From Oribacterium sp. UBA5894 (GTDB taxonomy: Bacteria; Bacillota; Clostridia; Lachnospirales; Lachnospiraceae), in NCBI GenBank assembly GCA_002431355.1, contig DJEQ01000025.1:19694-29797 (forward strand): 10,104 bases of DNA. The letters are read 5' to 3'. The stretch's first letter is position 1; each line of letters opens with the position of its first letter. Shown one piece after another: positions 1-6,113 of this stretch. The notes under the pieces are model-generated. The model had not been told where the DNA came from, searched no databases, and was given only the letters and a program-made list of their open reading frames with translations. Position numbers and translations under genes: made by a program.

Positions 1-1807
1 CTGCAGCACCCTGAGGGCCTGCCTGACCAGCTGCACCTGCAGCCTGTGCCTGCTCATAAACCTTCGAGAACAGGGACTGCGAGGACTTCATCAGGGTCTC
101 CTGTGCTGCCTTGATCTTCTCTGCGCCATCCTTCGTGATGGACTCAAGCGGATTTGCAGCAAGCACATCCTCGAGCGCCTTCAGATCTGCCTCTACCTGA
201 GACTTCTCAGAAGCCGGAACCTTATCGCCCACCTCTTCGAGGGCCTTCTTGGTCTGGAAAACGATGGAATCTGCACCATTTCTGGTCTCGATCGCTTCCT
301 TCTTCTCCTTATCGGCTGCCTCATACTGTGCAGCTTCCTTGACGGCCTTATCGATATCGTCCTGGCTCATGTTCGAACCGGAGGTAATGGTGATATGCTG
401 CTCCTTACCGGTACCCTGATCCTTTGCGGATACATTAACGATACCGTTTGCATCGATATCGAACGAAACCTCGATCTTCGGCACACCACGACGTGCTGGA
501 AGGATACCATCCAGACGGAACTGGCCGAGGGTCTTGTTATCTCTTGCGAACTCACGCTCACCCTGTACGACGTGAATGTCTACAGCCGTCTGGTTATCCT
601 CTGCAGTCGAGAATACCTGCGAAGCATGGGTCGGGATGGTTGTATTTCTCTTAATGAGCGGTGTTGCAACGCCACCGAGGGTCTCAATGGAAAGGGTCAG
701 CGGTGTTACATCGAGAAGAAGCACATCACCGGCACCGGCATCGCCCGCAAGCTTACCACCCTGGATCGCTGCACCGATGGCGACGCACTCATCCGGGTTC
801 AGGGTCTTGCTCGGCTCCTTACCGGTCAGCTGCTTTACCTTCTCCTGTGCAACTGGCATACGTGTGGAACCACCCACGAGAAGAACCTTGGAAAGCTCTG
901 CGGCTGTCATACCGGCATCACGCAGTGCGTTCTGTACAGGAGCAGCGGTTCTCTCGGTAAGATCTGCAGTCAGCTCCTCGAACTTTGCTCTCGTAAGTGT
1001 CATGTCGAGGTGCTTCGGGCCCTCTGCGGTTGCTGTAATGAACGGAAGGTTGATTTCAGTGGTTGTCGAAGCAGACAGCTCCTTCTTTGCCTTCTCTGCA
1101 GCTTCCTTCAGTCTCTGAAGCGCCATCTTATCCTGGCTGAGGTCTACGCCCTCTGCCTTCTTGAACTCCTCTACCATCCAGTTCTGGATACGTGCATCAT
1201 AGTCATCACCACCGAGGTGGGTATCACCATTGGTAGAAAGAACCTCAATGACACCATCACCGATATCAATGATGGAAACATCGAAGGTACCACCACCAAG
1301 ATCATAAACCATGACCTTCTGCTCGTCACCCTCATCCAGGCCATACGCAAGTGCGGCAGCGGTCGGCTCGTTGATGATACGCTTTACATCGAGGCCTGCG
1401 ATCTTACCGGCATCCTTGGTTGCCTGACGCTGTGCATCATTGAAGTAGGCCGGAACCGTAATGACGGCCTCGCTTACCTTCTCACCGAGGTAAGCCTCTG
1501 CATCGGCCTTCAGCTTCTGAAGGATCATTGCAGAAATCTCCTGCGGCGTGTAGTCCTTGCCGTCAATGCTGACCTTATAGTCGGATCCCATATGTCTCTT
1601 GATGGACGAGATGGTACGATCTGCATTGGTAACAGCCTGACGCTTTGCAGGCTCACCGACGAGACGCTCACCATTCTTTGTAAATGCCACCACGGAAGGG
1701 GTGGTTCTCATGCCCTCTGCATTGGCAATAACAGTTGGCTTGCCACCTTCCATTACGGCTACGCAGCTGTTTGTTGTACCTAAGTCAATACCAATAATCT
1801 TTCCCAT
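1..1807 (-). CDS. dnaK: Hsp70 chaperone DnaK (C-terminus cut by window edge)
   Basis: ATP-dependent cytoplasmic chaperone that binds exposed hydrophobic peptides, working with GrpE (encoded just upstream) and DnaJ (expected beyond the left edge). About 602 codons are present, starting MGKIIGIDLGTTNSC. Visible landmarks are the phosphate-1 loop IDLGTTNS (about residues 6-13), DLGGGTFDVS (about 170) and VLLVGGSTRMP (about 310), then the substrate-binding domain and the helical lid. The sequence runs out in an Ala/Gly/Gln-rich linker, so only the last few tens of residues should be missing. KRHMGSDYKVSIDGK in the ATPase domain lacks the insertion seen in E. coli DnaK, as in Gram-positive DnaK. 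AAGGAG sits 8 bases before the ATG (1816-1821). It is the third gene of the CIRCE-controlled operon, 116 bp after grpE. Identification is essentially certain. Confidence 0.98.
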   Translation of the reverse strand, partial: MGKIIGIDLGTTNSCVAVMEGGKPTVIANAEGMRTTPSVVAFTKNGERLVGEPAKRQAVTNADRTISSIKRHMGSDYKVSIDGKDYTPQEISAMILQKLKADAEAYLGEKVSEAVITVPAYFNDAQRQATKDAGKIAGLDVKRIINEPTAAALAYGLDEGDEQKVMVYDLGGGTFDVSIIDIGDGVIEVLSTNGDTHLGGDDYDARIQNWMVEEFKKAEGVDLSQDKMALQRLKEAAEKAKKELSASTTTEINLPFITATAEGPKHLDMTLTRAKFEELTADLTERTAAPVQNALRDAGMTAAELSKVLLVGGSTRMPVAQEKVKQLTGKEPSKTLNPDECVAIGAAIQGGKLAGDAGAGDVLLLDVTPLTLSIETLGGVATPLIKRNTTIPTHASQVFSTAEDNQTAVDIHVVQGEREFARDNKTLGQFRLDGILPARRGVPKIEVSFDIDANGIVNVSAKDQGTGKEQHITITSGSNMSQDDIDKAVKEAAQYEAADKEKKEAIETRNGADSIVFQTKKALEEVGDKVPASEKSQVEADLKALEDVLAANPLESITKDGAEKIKAAQETLMKSSQSLFSKVYEQAQAAGAAGQAGPQGAA

Positions 1808-1876
1808 AACGATATCTCCTTTATTCAAAACAGTAAACACTTGTATCTCTATGCTTGCCCTCGCCTGAATGCATCG

Positions 1877-1915
1877 CACTCCGGCGGAGGTGCTTCAAAC
1901 GCCGGTTGCCCGGCG
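1877..1915 (-). other. Two small hairpins between grpE and dnaK
   Basis: In the grpE-dnaK gap the minus-strand RNA can form CGCCGG-GCAA-CCGGCG (1915-1900), a perfect 6-bp GC stem closed by a GNRA-type tetraloop. It is followed by CACCUCC-GCC-GGAGUG (1892-1877), which contains a one-base bulge. The second hairpin also carries CGCCGG, which could pair instead with the 3' arm CCGGCG of the first, so two alternative folds exist. There is no U-tract, so this is not an intrinsic terminator. Roles in mRNA stability or processing between the two cistrons are inference. Confidence 0.5.
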
Positions 1916-1923
1916 GAATGAAC

Positions 1924-2574
1924 TTATTTCTTTACCTTGACCATCGAGTGGCGTACGACCTGACCCTTATAGGTATAGCCCTTCTGAAGATCCTGTGTGA
2001 TCGTATCCTCTTCGACGTCGCTCTCGGTATCGGTCATCACGGCATTGTGAAGGTTCGGATCGAACTTCTCGCCCTCTGCCGGGATTTCCTTTACATCCAG
2101 ATCCTCGAGCATTTTCTGGATCTGCTTGTAGATGCCCCGCACGCCCTTCGTAAAGGCGTCCTCCTCATCCTCCTTCTCCACGGTCCCAAGGGCCCGCTCG
2201 AAGTTATCAATGATCGGAAGCAGCTTCTCAATGACCTCGCGTGCACCGAAATCGAAGTTCTGTGCCTTCTCCTTATCGGTCCGCTTACGGTAATTATCGA
2301 ACTCGGCATACAGGCGAAGGTACTTGTCCTTCTGCTCGTTCAGAGCGGCCTCGTACTTCTTCTCCAGCTTCGTCTTTTCCGAAGCGCCCGCATCGGCATC
2401 TGCCTCTGCTTCTGGAGCTTCCTTCGCCTCATCGGCTGCTGCATCCTCTCCTGCTCCCGTCTGTTCTTCCTTTGTATTCTCTGCTTCTGAAGCCTTCGGC
2501 TCCGCCGCCTGTCCTGCGGTCGTTTCCTCGGTGCCCTGCTCCTCAGAAGATTTCTTTAACTCTTCGTCCTTCAC
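1924..2574 (-). CDS. grpE: GrpE, nucleotide exchange factor for DnaK
   Basis: Cytoplasmic dimeric co-chaperone that releases ADP from DnaK. 216 residues from a GTG start with AGGAGG 5 bases upstream (2580-2585). The first 65 or so residues are low-complexity and acidic (Glu, Ala, Asp, Thr), as is common in GrpE. From about residue 68 a long coiled coil begins with KLEKKYEAALNEQKDKYLRL, running into the family motif EFDNYRKRTDKE (about 91-102) and the four-helix region with LLPIIDNFERAL. The C-terminal beta domain has the typical FDPNLHNAVM and a closing stretch GYTYKGQVVRHSMVKV. It lies 48 bp after hrcA and 116 bp before dnaK in the standard Bacillota order, and should be co-transcribed from the CIRCE promoter. 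Nothing appears broken. Confidence 0.97.
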   Translation of the reverse strand: MKDEELKKSSEEQGTEETTAGQAAEPKASEAENTKEEQTGAGEDAAADEAKEAPEAEADADAGASEKTKLEKKYEAALNEQKDKYLRLYAEFDNYRKRTDKEKAQNFDFGAREVIEKLLPIIDNFERALGTVEKEDEEDAFTKGVRGIYKQIQKMLEDLDVKEIPAEGEKFDPNLHNAVMTDTESDVEEDTITQDLQKGYTYKGQVVRHSMVKVKK

Positions 2575-2622
2575 GGTAACCTCCTATCCTGCTTCAGATG
2601 TGCTTTCGCTCATCCGAATGCT

Positions 2623-3660
2623 CTATGCTCGAAAGGCCTGATCCATCTCTCCCTGAATCTTCGAGAGAACCTCCAGAACCTTTTCATAATCCATTCGCTT
2701 CGGTCCGATGACGCCGATCGTTCCACGAAGTCCATTGCCCAGCTCATAATTTGCAGTGACCACGGAGCAGTCCGCCATGTTTTCGATCGGTGATTCCTTT
2801 CCGATGTAGACCTGAATCTGATTGTGCTTTTCCGATCCGGTATCCTGTACCTCATGCACCAGCTCGGCGAGCTCCACCTTCGATTCGAAGGCATTGATGA
2901 GGCGGGAAGCATTGTCCGACTCACTGAGCTCCGGATACTTGAAAATATTCGTGGCACCGGAGGTATAGATCTGTGCGTCTCCGGAACGAATGTTCAGTAT
3001 GTTAATAATGGTCTGAAGAATCGCCTGCACGGTATCCTTATGCTGTGTCCGTGCAAGAATCTGTCCGATTCGTCCTTCGGTGATCTCCTCGCCGCTGAGT
3101 CCATCCAGTGCATCATTCAGGAGCATGTTAATGCTGAGCATCCGATTGAAATCGAGCTCATCCTCGCCGCTCAGGGTCACCGTTGCGGTTCGGACAATGT
3201 TGCCCTGCATCATGATCACGAGGAGTACACGGCGGGCATCCACAATGGAGGTCTGAATGAACTTGATTTTGTTGGTATGCATCGAGGGCTCCGTGACAAC
3301 CGCGGCATAGTTCGTATCCTGTGCCAGGTTTTTCACGAGCTGCTTCAATGTCGTCTCCAGCTTGTCGACCTTCTCAAACATCTCCGTCTTCACATCATCG
3401 ATCTCATGCTGGTGGTTTTCCATCAGCTGATCGACGTAGAAGCGGTAGCCCTTATCACTTGGGATGCGTCCTGCAGAGGTATGGGGCTGCAGGATGTAGC
3501 CCATTTCCTCAAGGTCGCTCATCTCATTACGAATCGTAGCAGAACTAAGACTGAGTCCGGAGTATTTACTGATCGTACGAGAGCCGACGGGTTCGCCGGT
3601 TTCCAGATAGTTTTTGATAATCGTTGTAAGGATGACGACCTTACGCTGATCGAGCTCCAT
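2623..3660 (-). CDS. hrcA: HrcA, heat-shock repressor binding CIRCE
   Basis: Transcriptional repressor of class I heat-shock genes, whose activity in the family depends on GroEL. 345 residues from MELDQRKVVILTTII. The N-terminal winged helix-turn-helix is clear: ETGEPVGSRTISKYSGLSLSSATIRNEM split over residues 20-47, then DLEEMGYILQPHTSAGRIPSDKGYRFYVD (49-77), the hallmark of HrcA. The GAF-like and dimerisation parts follow, ending in GTIGVIGPKRMDYEKVLEVL. The ATG at 3660 was chosen because AGGAGG (3669-3674) lies 8 bases before it and because homology begins there. A GTG at 3693 in the same frame would add 11 residues but lies inside the CIRCE operator and has no upstream ribosome site. It is the first gene of the operon and is autoregulated. 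Confidence 0.97.
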   Translation of the reverse strand: MELDQRKVVILTTIIKNYLETGEPVGSRTISKYSGLSLSSATIRNEMSDLEEMGYILQPHTSAGRIPSDKGYRFYVDQLMENHQHEIDDVKTEMFEKVDKLETTLKQLVKNLAQDTNYAAVVTEPSMHTNKIKFIQTSIVDARRVLLVIMMQGNIVRTATVTLSGEDELDFNRMLSINMLLNDALDGLSGEEITEGRIGQILARTQHKDTVQAILQTIINILNIRSGDAQIYTSGATNIFKYPELSESDNASRLINAFESKVELAELVHEVQDTGSEKHNQIQVYIGKESPIENMADCSVVTANYELGNGLRGTIGVIGPKRMDYEKVLEVLSKIQGEMDQAFRA

Positions 3661-3668
3661 CTTTGCTG

Positions 3669-3674
3669 CCTCCT
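3669..3674 (-). promoter_or_regulatory. Ribosome binding site that fixes the hrcA start
   Basis: AGGAGG on the minus strand, 8 bases before the ATG at 3660. It rules out the longer GTG start at 3693, which would place this site inside the coding region. Confidence 0.85.
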
Positions 3675-3686
3675 CTTCTTCATCTG

Positions 3687-3713
3687 TTAGCACTCGAAAT
3701 ATCGGAGTGCTAA
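3687..3713 (-). promoter_or_regulatory. CIRCE operator (HrcA binding site)
   Basis: Perfect match to the conserved inverted repeat TTAGCACTC-N9-GAGTGCTAA: arms at 3687-3695 and 3705-3713 with a 9-base spacer. The symmetry continues two more bases on each side (3685-3715). It sits between the promoter and the hrcA ribosome site, roughly +6 to +32 of the predicted transcript, so bound HrcA would block initiation or early elongation. It would control hrcA, grpE and dnaK together. Confidence 0.98.
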
Positions 3714-3725
3714 CATCTATTTGCT

Positions 3726-3753
3726 ATATTACTCGATTTTGAAATGATGTCAA
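3726..3753 (-). promoter_or_regulatory. Vegetative promoter of the hrcA-grpE-dnaK operon
   Basis: On the minus strand a consensus -35 TTGACA (3753-3748), a 16-base spacer and TAATAT (3731-3726) as the -10. The predicted start is near 3719, directly upstream of CIRCE. This fits the usual Gram-positive class I heat-shock arrangement of a housekeeping sigma promoter plus HrcA repression. Confidence 0.85.
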
Positions 3754-3798
3754 GGTATTGCCCCGAGGATTTTGTGAAAAATGCGTGAAGGTGCGTTC

Positions 3799-4174
3799 AT
3801 TCTGTGTCGCCCGGGAGGGCTGCCCCCTCCTGTGGCATAGTACACGTGCTTTTCAAAAAGCGTCGGATCCATCCACCCAGGCGGGCTGCCTCCAGAAGTC
3901 AGTGCTGCGAGTTCGGAAAAATCTAATCCAGGGACCCCAAGCGTCACTAAGCCCTCTGCAATCGTCGCGTTTTCCTGATGAAAACGCGACGTTGACAGAG
4001 GGTGCTAAGGAAAAATTGCTCTAAGTGCCGCTAGTGGGACCTGGATTGATTTTTCAACGAACTCTTCGTGTGGCTTCTGGTGGCAGTCCACCTGGGTGGA
4101 GTGGATCCGACAATCGATGAAAATTACGTGTATCTCGTCACAGGAGGGGGCAGCCCTCCCGGGCGACGCGGAAT
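3799..4174. repeat. 376-bp imperfect palindrome, MITE-like or long-hairpin element
   Basis: The stretch between the heat-shock promoter and the terminator of the next gene holds no credible gene. Instead it folds on itself along nearly its full length. The outer arms 3799-3834 and 4139-4174 match over 36 bp with two mismatches; the inner 29 bp (3806-3834 and 4139-4167) are perfect. Going inward, TACACGT (3841-3847 with 4126-4132), TCGGATCCA (3863-3871 with 4102-4110), 24 of 27 bases (3872-3898 with 4074-4100), GAGTTCG and GAAAAATC-AATCCAG also match. At the centre is CGTCGCGTTTT-CCTGATG-AAAACGCGACG (3963-3991). No target-site duplication could be recognised and no transposase is encoded. It could be a non-autonomous mobile repeat or an element acting as a large RNA hairpin. 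Confidence 0.85.
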
Positions 4175-4190
4175 CTCCCTCGCCATTGCA

Positions 4191-4233
4191 AAAAGGAAAA
4201 GGAGCGGGCACAACGCTCACTCCTTTTCCTTTT
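4191..4233 (-). terminator. Intrinsic terminator of the 4258-4842 gene
   Basis: A 14-bp inverted repeat, AAAAGGAAAAGGAG (4191-4204) with CTCCTTTTCCTTTT (4220-4233), whose loop contains a further GAGCG/CGCTC pairing. On the minus strand the stem ends in CCTTTTTG, giving a U-rich tail. It lies 25 bp after the stop codon of the 3D-domain gene and separates that transcript from the palindrome and the hrcA promoter. Confidence 0.8.
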
Positions 4234-4257
4234 CCATGTTTGGTTTTCTAAAGCCGC

Positions 4258-4842
4258 TTAGTGAAGGATATACACCTCTGCGTAGCTCAGTACGTTTCGG
4301 GCTTCGGCGTGGGTGTTGTAGTAGATATCGATGTGGTTTCCGCGGACGCCGCCACCGCAGTCCTCCGCGACATACTCATGTCCGTTGATGAGAAGATGGG
4401 TGCCGTATGGAATCACGCGTGGGTCAACGGCGACGGTACGTCCAGCGACGGCGCGGGCGCCGGTCGCGGTTCGTGTGCCGAAGCCTTCCGAGCAGCTTCT
4501 GCACGGGCAGTAGCCGGTCAGCTTAAAGCGGCCGACGAGCGTCGCGGAACGGCCGTTGATCGTCACCTGATTTCCTGTCTGTGCAGCTGCGGCAGCTTCT
4601 GCCTGCTGCCGGGTCTGCTCCACGGCCTGCGCTGCATAGGTTTCCTGTACGGTGTTAAAATGCGGGTTCGTGCTGGTATTGAAGAAAAGAACAGTCCCGA
4701 GGCTCTGCGATGCATATACTCCTGCGTTTGCGTTCTCCTCTGCATAGGCAGGGCTCGGCATCCGCAGCATGCACACCATCAGTGCAAGAACTGCCATCAT
4801 CCGAAGGATGTTTCCTTTCTGCTTCTGTACATATAAACTCAA
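4258..4842 (-). CDS. Secreted 3D-domain protein with CPCxxC motif
   Basis: 194 residues. The N-terminus has a basic region, a hydrophobic core (MMAVLALMVCML) and a likely signal peptidase site at AYA-EE (34/35). A short Ala/Gln-rich linker (68-88) leads to a C-terminal 3D domain, the double-psi beta-barrel related to the C-terminus of MltA and to Bacillus YabE and YocH. The three aspartates are visible in VAVDPRVIPYGT (D140), AEDCGGGVRGNHID (D161) and HIDIYYNTHAEA (D172). FKLTGYCPCRSCSEGFG (C112, C114, C117) is the usual entry to the domain. Family members act on or near peptidoglycan outside the membrane; a muralytic role here is inference. The start is TTG, selected by AGGAGG 6 bases upstream. 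It has its own promoter, leader and terminator. Homologous over the 3D domain to the gene at 5241-6014. Confidence 0.9.
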   Translation of the reverse strand: MSLYVQKQKGNILRMMAVLALMVCMLRMPSPAYAEENANAGVYASQSLGTVLFFNTSTNPHFNTVQETYAAQAVEQTRQQAEAAAAAQTGNQVTINGRSATLVGRFKLTGYCPCRSCSEGFGTRTATGARAVAGRTVAVDPRVIPYGTHLLINGHEYVAEDCGGGVRGNHIDIYYNTHAEARNVLSYAEVYILH

Positions 4843-4848
4843 TTGTAA

Positions 4849-4854
4849 CCTCCT
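4849..4854 (-). promoter_or_regulatory. Ribosome binding site selecting a TTG start
   Basis: AGGAGG, 6 bases before the TTG at 4842. The nearest ATG is at codon 15 and would remove the basic N-region of the signal peptide, so the TTG is preferred. Confidence 0.75.
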
Positions 4855-4911
4855 CTATGTGAACCGGCGTCTCAAATTCTTCCTTCCTGTCACCTAAACT
4901 CTGCCGGTATG

Positions 4912-4940
4912 AAAAAAGAGCTCCATACGAAAACGAGCTC
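4912..4940 (-). promoter_or_regulatory. Terminator-like hairpin in the leader of the 4258-4842 gene
   Basis: The predicted 5' leader (about 100 bases) starts with GAGCUC (4940-4935), an 11-base loop, GAGCUC (4923-4918) and six U residues (4917-4912). This looks like a short intrinsic terminator within a few bases of the transcription start. GUAUG at the end of the loop can pair with CAUAC just after the U-tract, giving a possible pseudoknot. Further down, ACCGGC and GCCGGU can close a larger leader stem (about 4904-4909 with 4863-4868). With only 6 bp in the first stem, attenuation is a hypothesis. Confidence 0.4.
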
Positions 4941-4950
4941 AACAGCGGAA

Positions 4951-4980
4951 AGTATACGAGCATTTTCAAAAATTTGTCAA
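4951..4980 (-). promoter_or_regulatory. Vegetative promoter of the 4258-4842 3D-domain gene
   Basis: Minus-strand TTGACA (4980-4975), 18-base spacer and TATACT (4956-4951). The predicted start is near 4943, leaving a leader of about 100 bases before the TTG start. The remainder of the 398-bp gap between the two 3D genes holds the leader, an unremarkable stretch at 4981-5083, the upstream gene's terminator and its 3' untranslated tail. Confidence 0.8.
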
Positions 4981-5083
4981 GCCCGCCACCTATGAGTCCT
5001 ACGCTTCTATGCGTATCATATGGCATACTTTCATGTACTCCGAGAGGGGCGCCTGCCGAAAAGTTTATAAGTTCTTAAGAATT

Positions 5084-5131
5084 AAAAAGGCGAAAACCCG
5101 CTCCGGAAAGGAGCGATTTTTCGCCTTTTTT
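5084..5131 (-). terminator. Strong, probably bidirectional intrinsic terminator
   Basis: Outer arms AAAAAGGCGAAAA (5084-5096) and TTTTCGCCTTTTT (5118-5130) enclose an inner perfect stem CGCTCC (5099-5104) / GGAGCG (5110-5115) with a GGAAA loop. On the minus strand the stem ends in CGCCTTTTTAA and closes the transcript of the gene ending at 5241, leaving about 110 bases of 3' tail. The plus strand also ends in a T run. The tail 5132-5240 contains only a weak GGCGC/GCGCC hairpin and no gene. Confidence 0.88.
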
Positions 5132-5240
5132 GTGTCTTTATTTCAGTTTTTTATGTCTTTTTTGCACTGGCTCCTTCGCACATCGCGGTCCTTCGGGGAT
5201 ACCGGGCGCCTTCCAGAGCGCCGACCCTCCATGCGCGTCG

Positions 5241-6014
5241 TCAGCTCTTCGGCACGGCCATATAGACCTCTGCGAAGCGATCCCCGAGGGCGGTCACACC
5301 GGCGGCCTCGGCATAGGTATTATAGTAGACGTCGATCATGCTGCCCTTGACAGAACCGCCGATGTCTTCGACGGTATAGACCGTGTCATTGATAAAGACC
5401 TTCGTTCCGAGTGGAAGCACCGTGAGGTCCGCGGCGATCGTTCGATCTGCCGTCGGCACGGTCCCGGAGTAGGTCCGGGTGCCTCCATAATAGCCGGTGA
5501 TCTGAAAGATGCCCAGCGCGCTGCCCTTTGTATACTGTGTGGATTCCTGGGTCACGGTCGCCCCGATGGGCGTTTCACCCGCACGGGCTTTTGCTGTTTT
5601 CTTCGCTTCTTCCTCTGCCACCTGCTTTTCGAGCGCCTGTGCTGCCGCCTGTTCTGCGGCCTGCTTTTCAAGAAGCGCCGTCGACGGATCTACACTTCCT
5701 GTCGTCCGTGATGTCTCTGTGCGCTTTTCTTCTGTTGTCGTAGCTTCACTCTGCACTGCGCTGCTGTTCTGAACACTCACGCCTGTCTTTCGTCCCGTGC
5801 GGGCAGTGACCAGCGTGGGCTTTACTGCATTGGCCTCCGATGTACTGTCCTGCACGCCCATCGTGCCGGTATAATAATGAGCGGTACTGAGCTCTGAAAT
5901 GGACACGCCGTCCACAAAGGCCGGGCTGTTCGTACCCTCCGCCCATACCGTACACGAAAAACAGCCCGCGAGAAGCAGCGCGAGCGTTCCGATCCACACT
6001 GACCTTCGATTCAT
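5241..6014 (-). CDS. Secreted 3D-domain protein, Cys-less paralog, possible lipoprotein
   Basis: 257 residues from ATG with AGGAGG 8 bases upstream (6023-6028). The N-terminus MNRRS plus hydrophobic core contains LAGC (15-18), a lipobox that would anchor the protein at C18; VWA-EG (25/26) is an alternative signal peptidase I site. Residues about 27-110 are Ser/Thr-rich and probably extended, then 115-145 is an Ala/Glu/Lys helical stretch (EKQAAEQAAAQALEKQVAEE). The C-terminal 3D domain keeps the three aspartates: IAADLTVLPLGT (D196), VEDIGGSVKG (D217) and MIDVYYNTYAEA (D228). Unlike the neighbouring paralog it has no CPCxxC entry motif and has Tyr where the paralog has His178. An extracytoplasmic, peptidoglycan-related role follows from the family; the substrate is unknown. 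It is transcribed alone between its own promoter and terminator. Confidence 0.88.
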   Translation of the reverse strand: MNRRSVWIGTLALLLAGCFSCTVWAEGTNSPAFVDGVSISELSTAHYYTGTMGVQDSTSEANAVKPTLVTARTGRKTGVSVQNSSAVQSEATTTEEKRTETSRTTGSVDPSTALLEKQAAEQAAAQALEKQVAEEEAKKTAKARAGETPIGATVTQESTQYTKGSALGIFQITGYYGGTRTYSGTVPTADRTIAADLTVLPLGTKVFINDTVYTVEDIGGSVKGSMIDVYYNTYAEAAGVTALGDRFAEVYMAVPKS

Positions 6015-6113
6015 CTTCTGATCCTCCTGAAATAGGGAAATCGATGCATTTTACAGTGAAAATAGAGGCTTTTTCAGCATTTCATTCCCACTCCATACGC
6101 AACTGTTACTCAA

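Noticed and set aside
395..1783. 462-codon plus-strand open frame opposite dnaK
   Set aside because: It lies entirely antisense to a clear dnaK. Long antisense frames opposite Hsp70 genes are a known codon-bias artefact; its product is Cys- and Leu-rich without recognisable domains, and no ribosome site was seen.
2824..3690. 288-codon plus-strand open frame opposite hrcA
   Set aside because: Antisense shadow of hrcA; it begins within hrcA, ends in CIRCE, and the protein shows no recognisable family.
3750..3947. 65-codon minus-strand frame with GGSPPG repeats
   Set aside because: Its sequence is just the translation of a palindrome arm, it starts inside the hrcA -35 element, and the other arm yields a similar peptide (from 4068, plus strand) because of the symmetry.
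4068..4388. 106-codon plus-strand frame starting in the palindrome
   Set aside because: Runs from the repeat through the terminator into the antisense of the 3D-domain gene; no ribosome site or family match.
4843..4943. c-di-AMP (ydaO-type) riboswitch before the 3D-domain genes
   Set aside because: Such riboswitches often precede cell-wall genes in Bacillota, so both leaders were inspected, but at about 100 bases neither is long enough or shows the conserved GC-rich and GA-rich segments.
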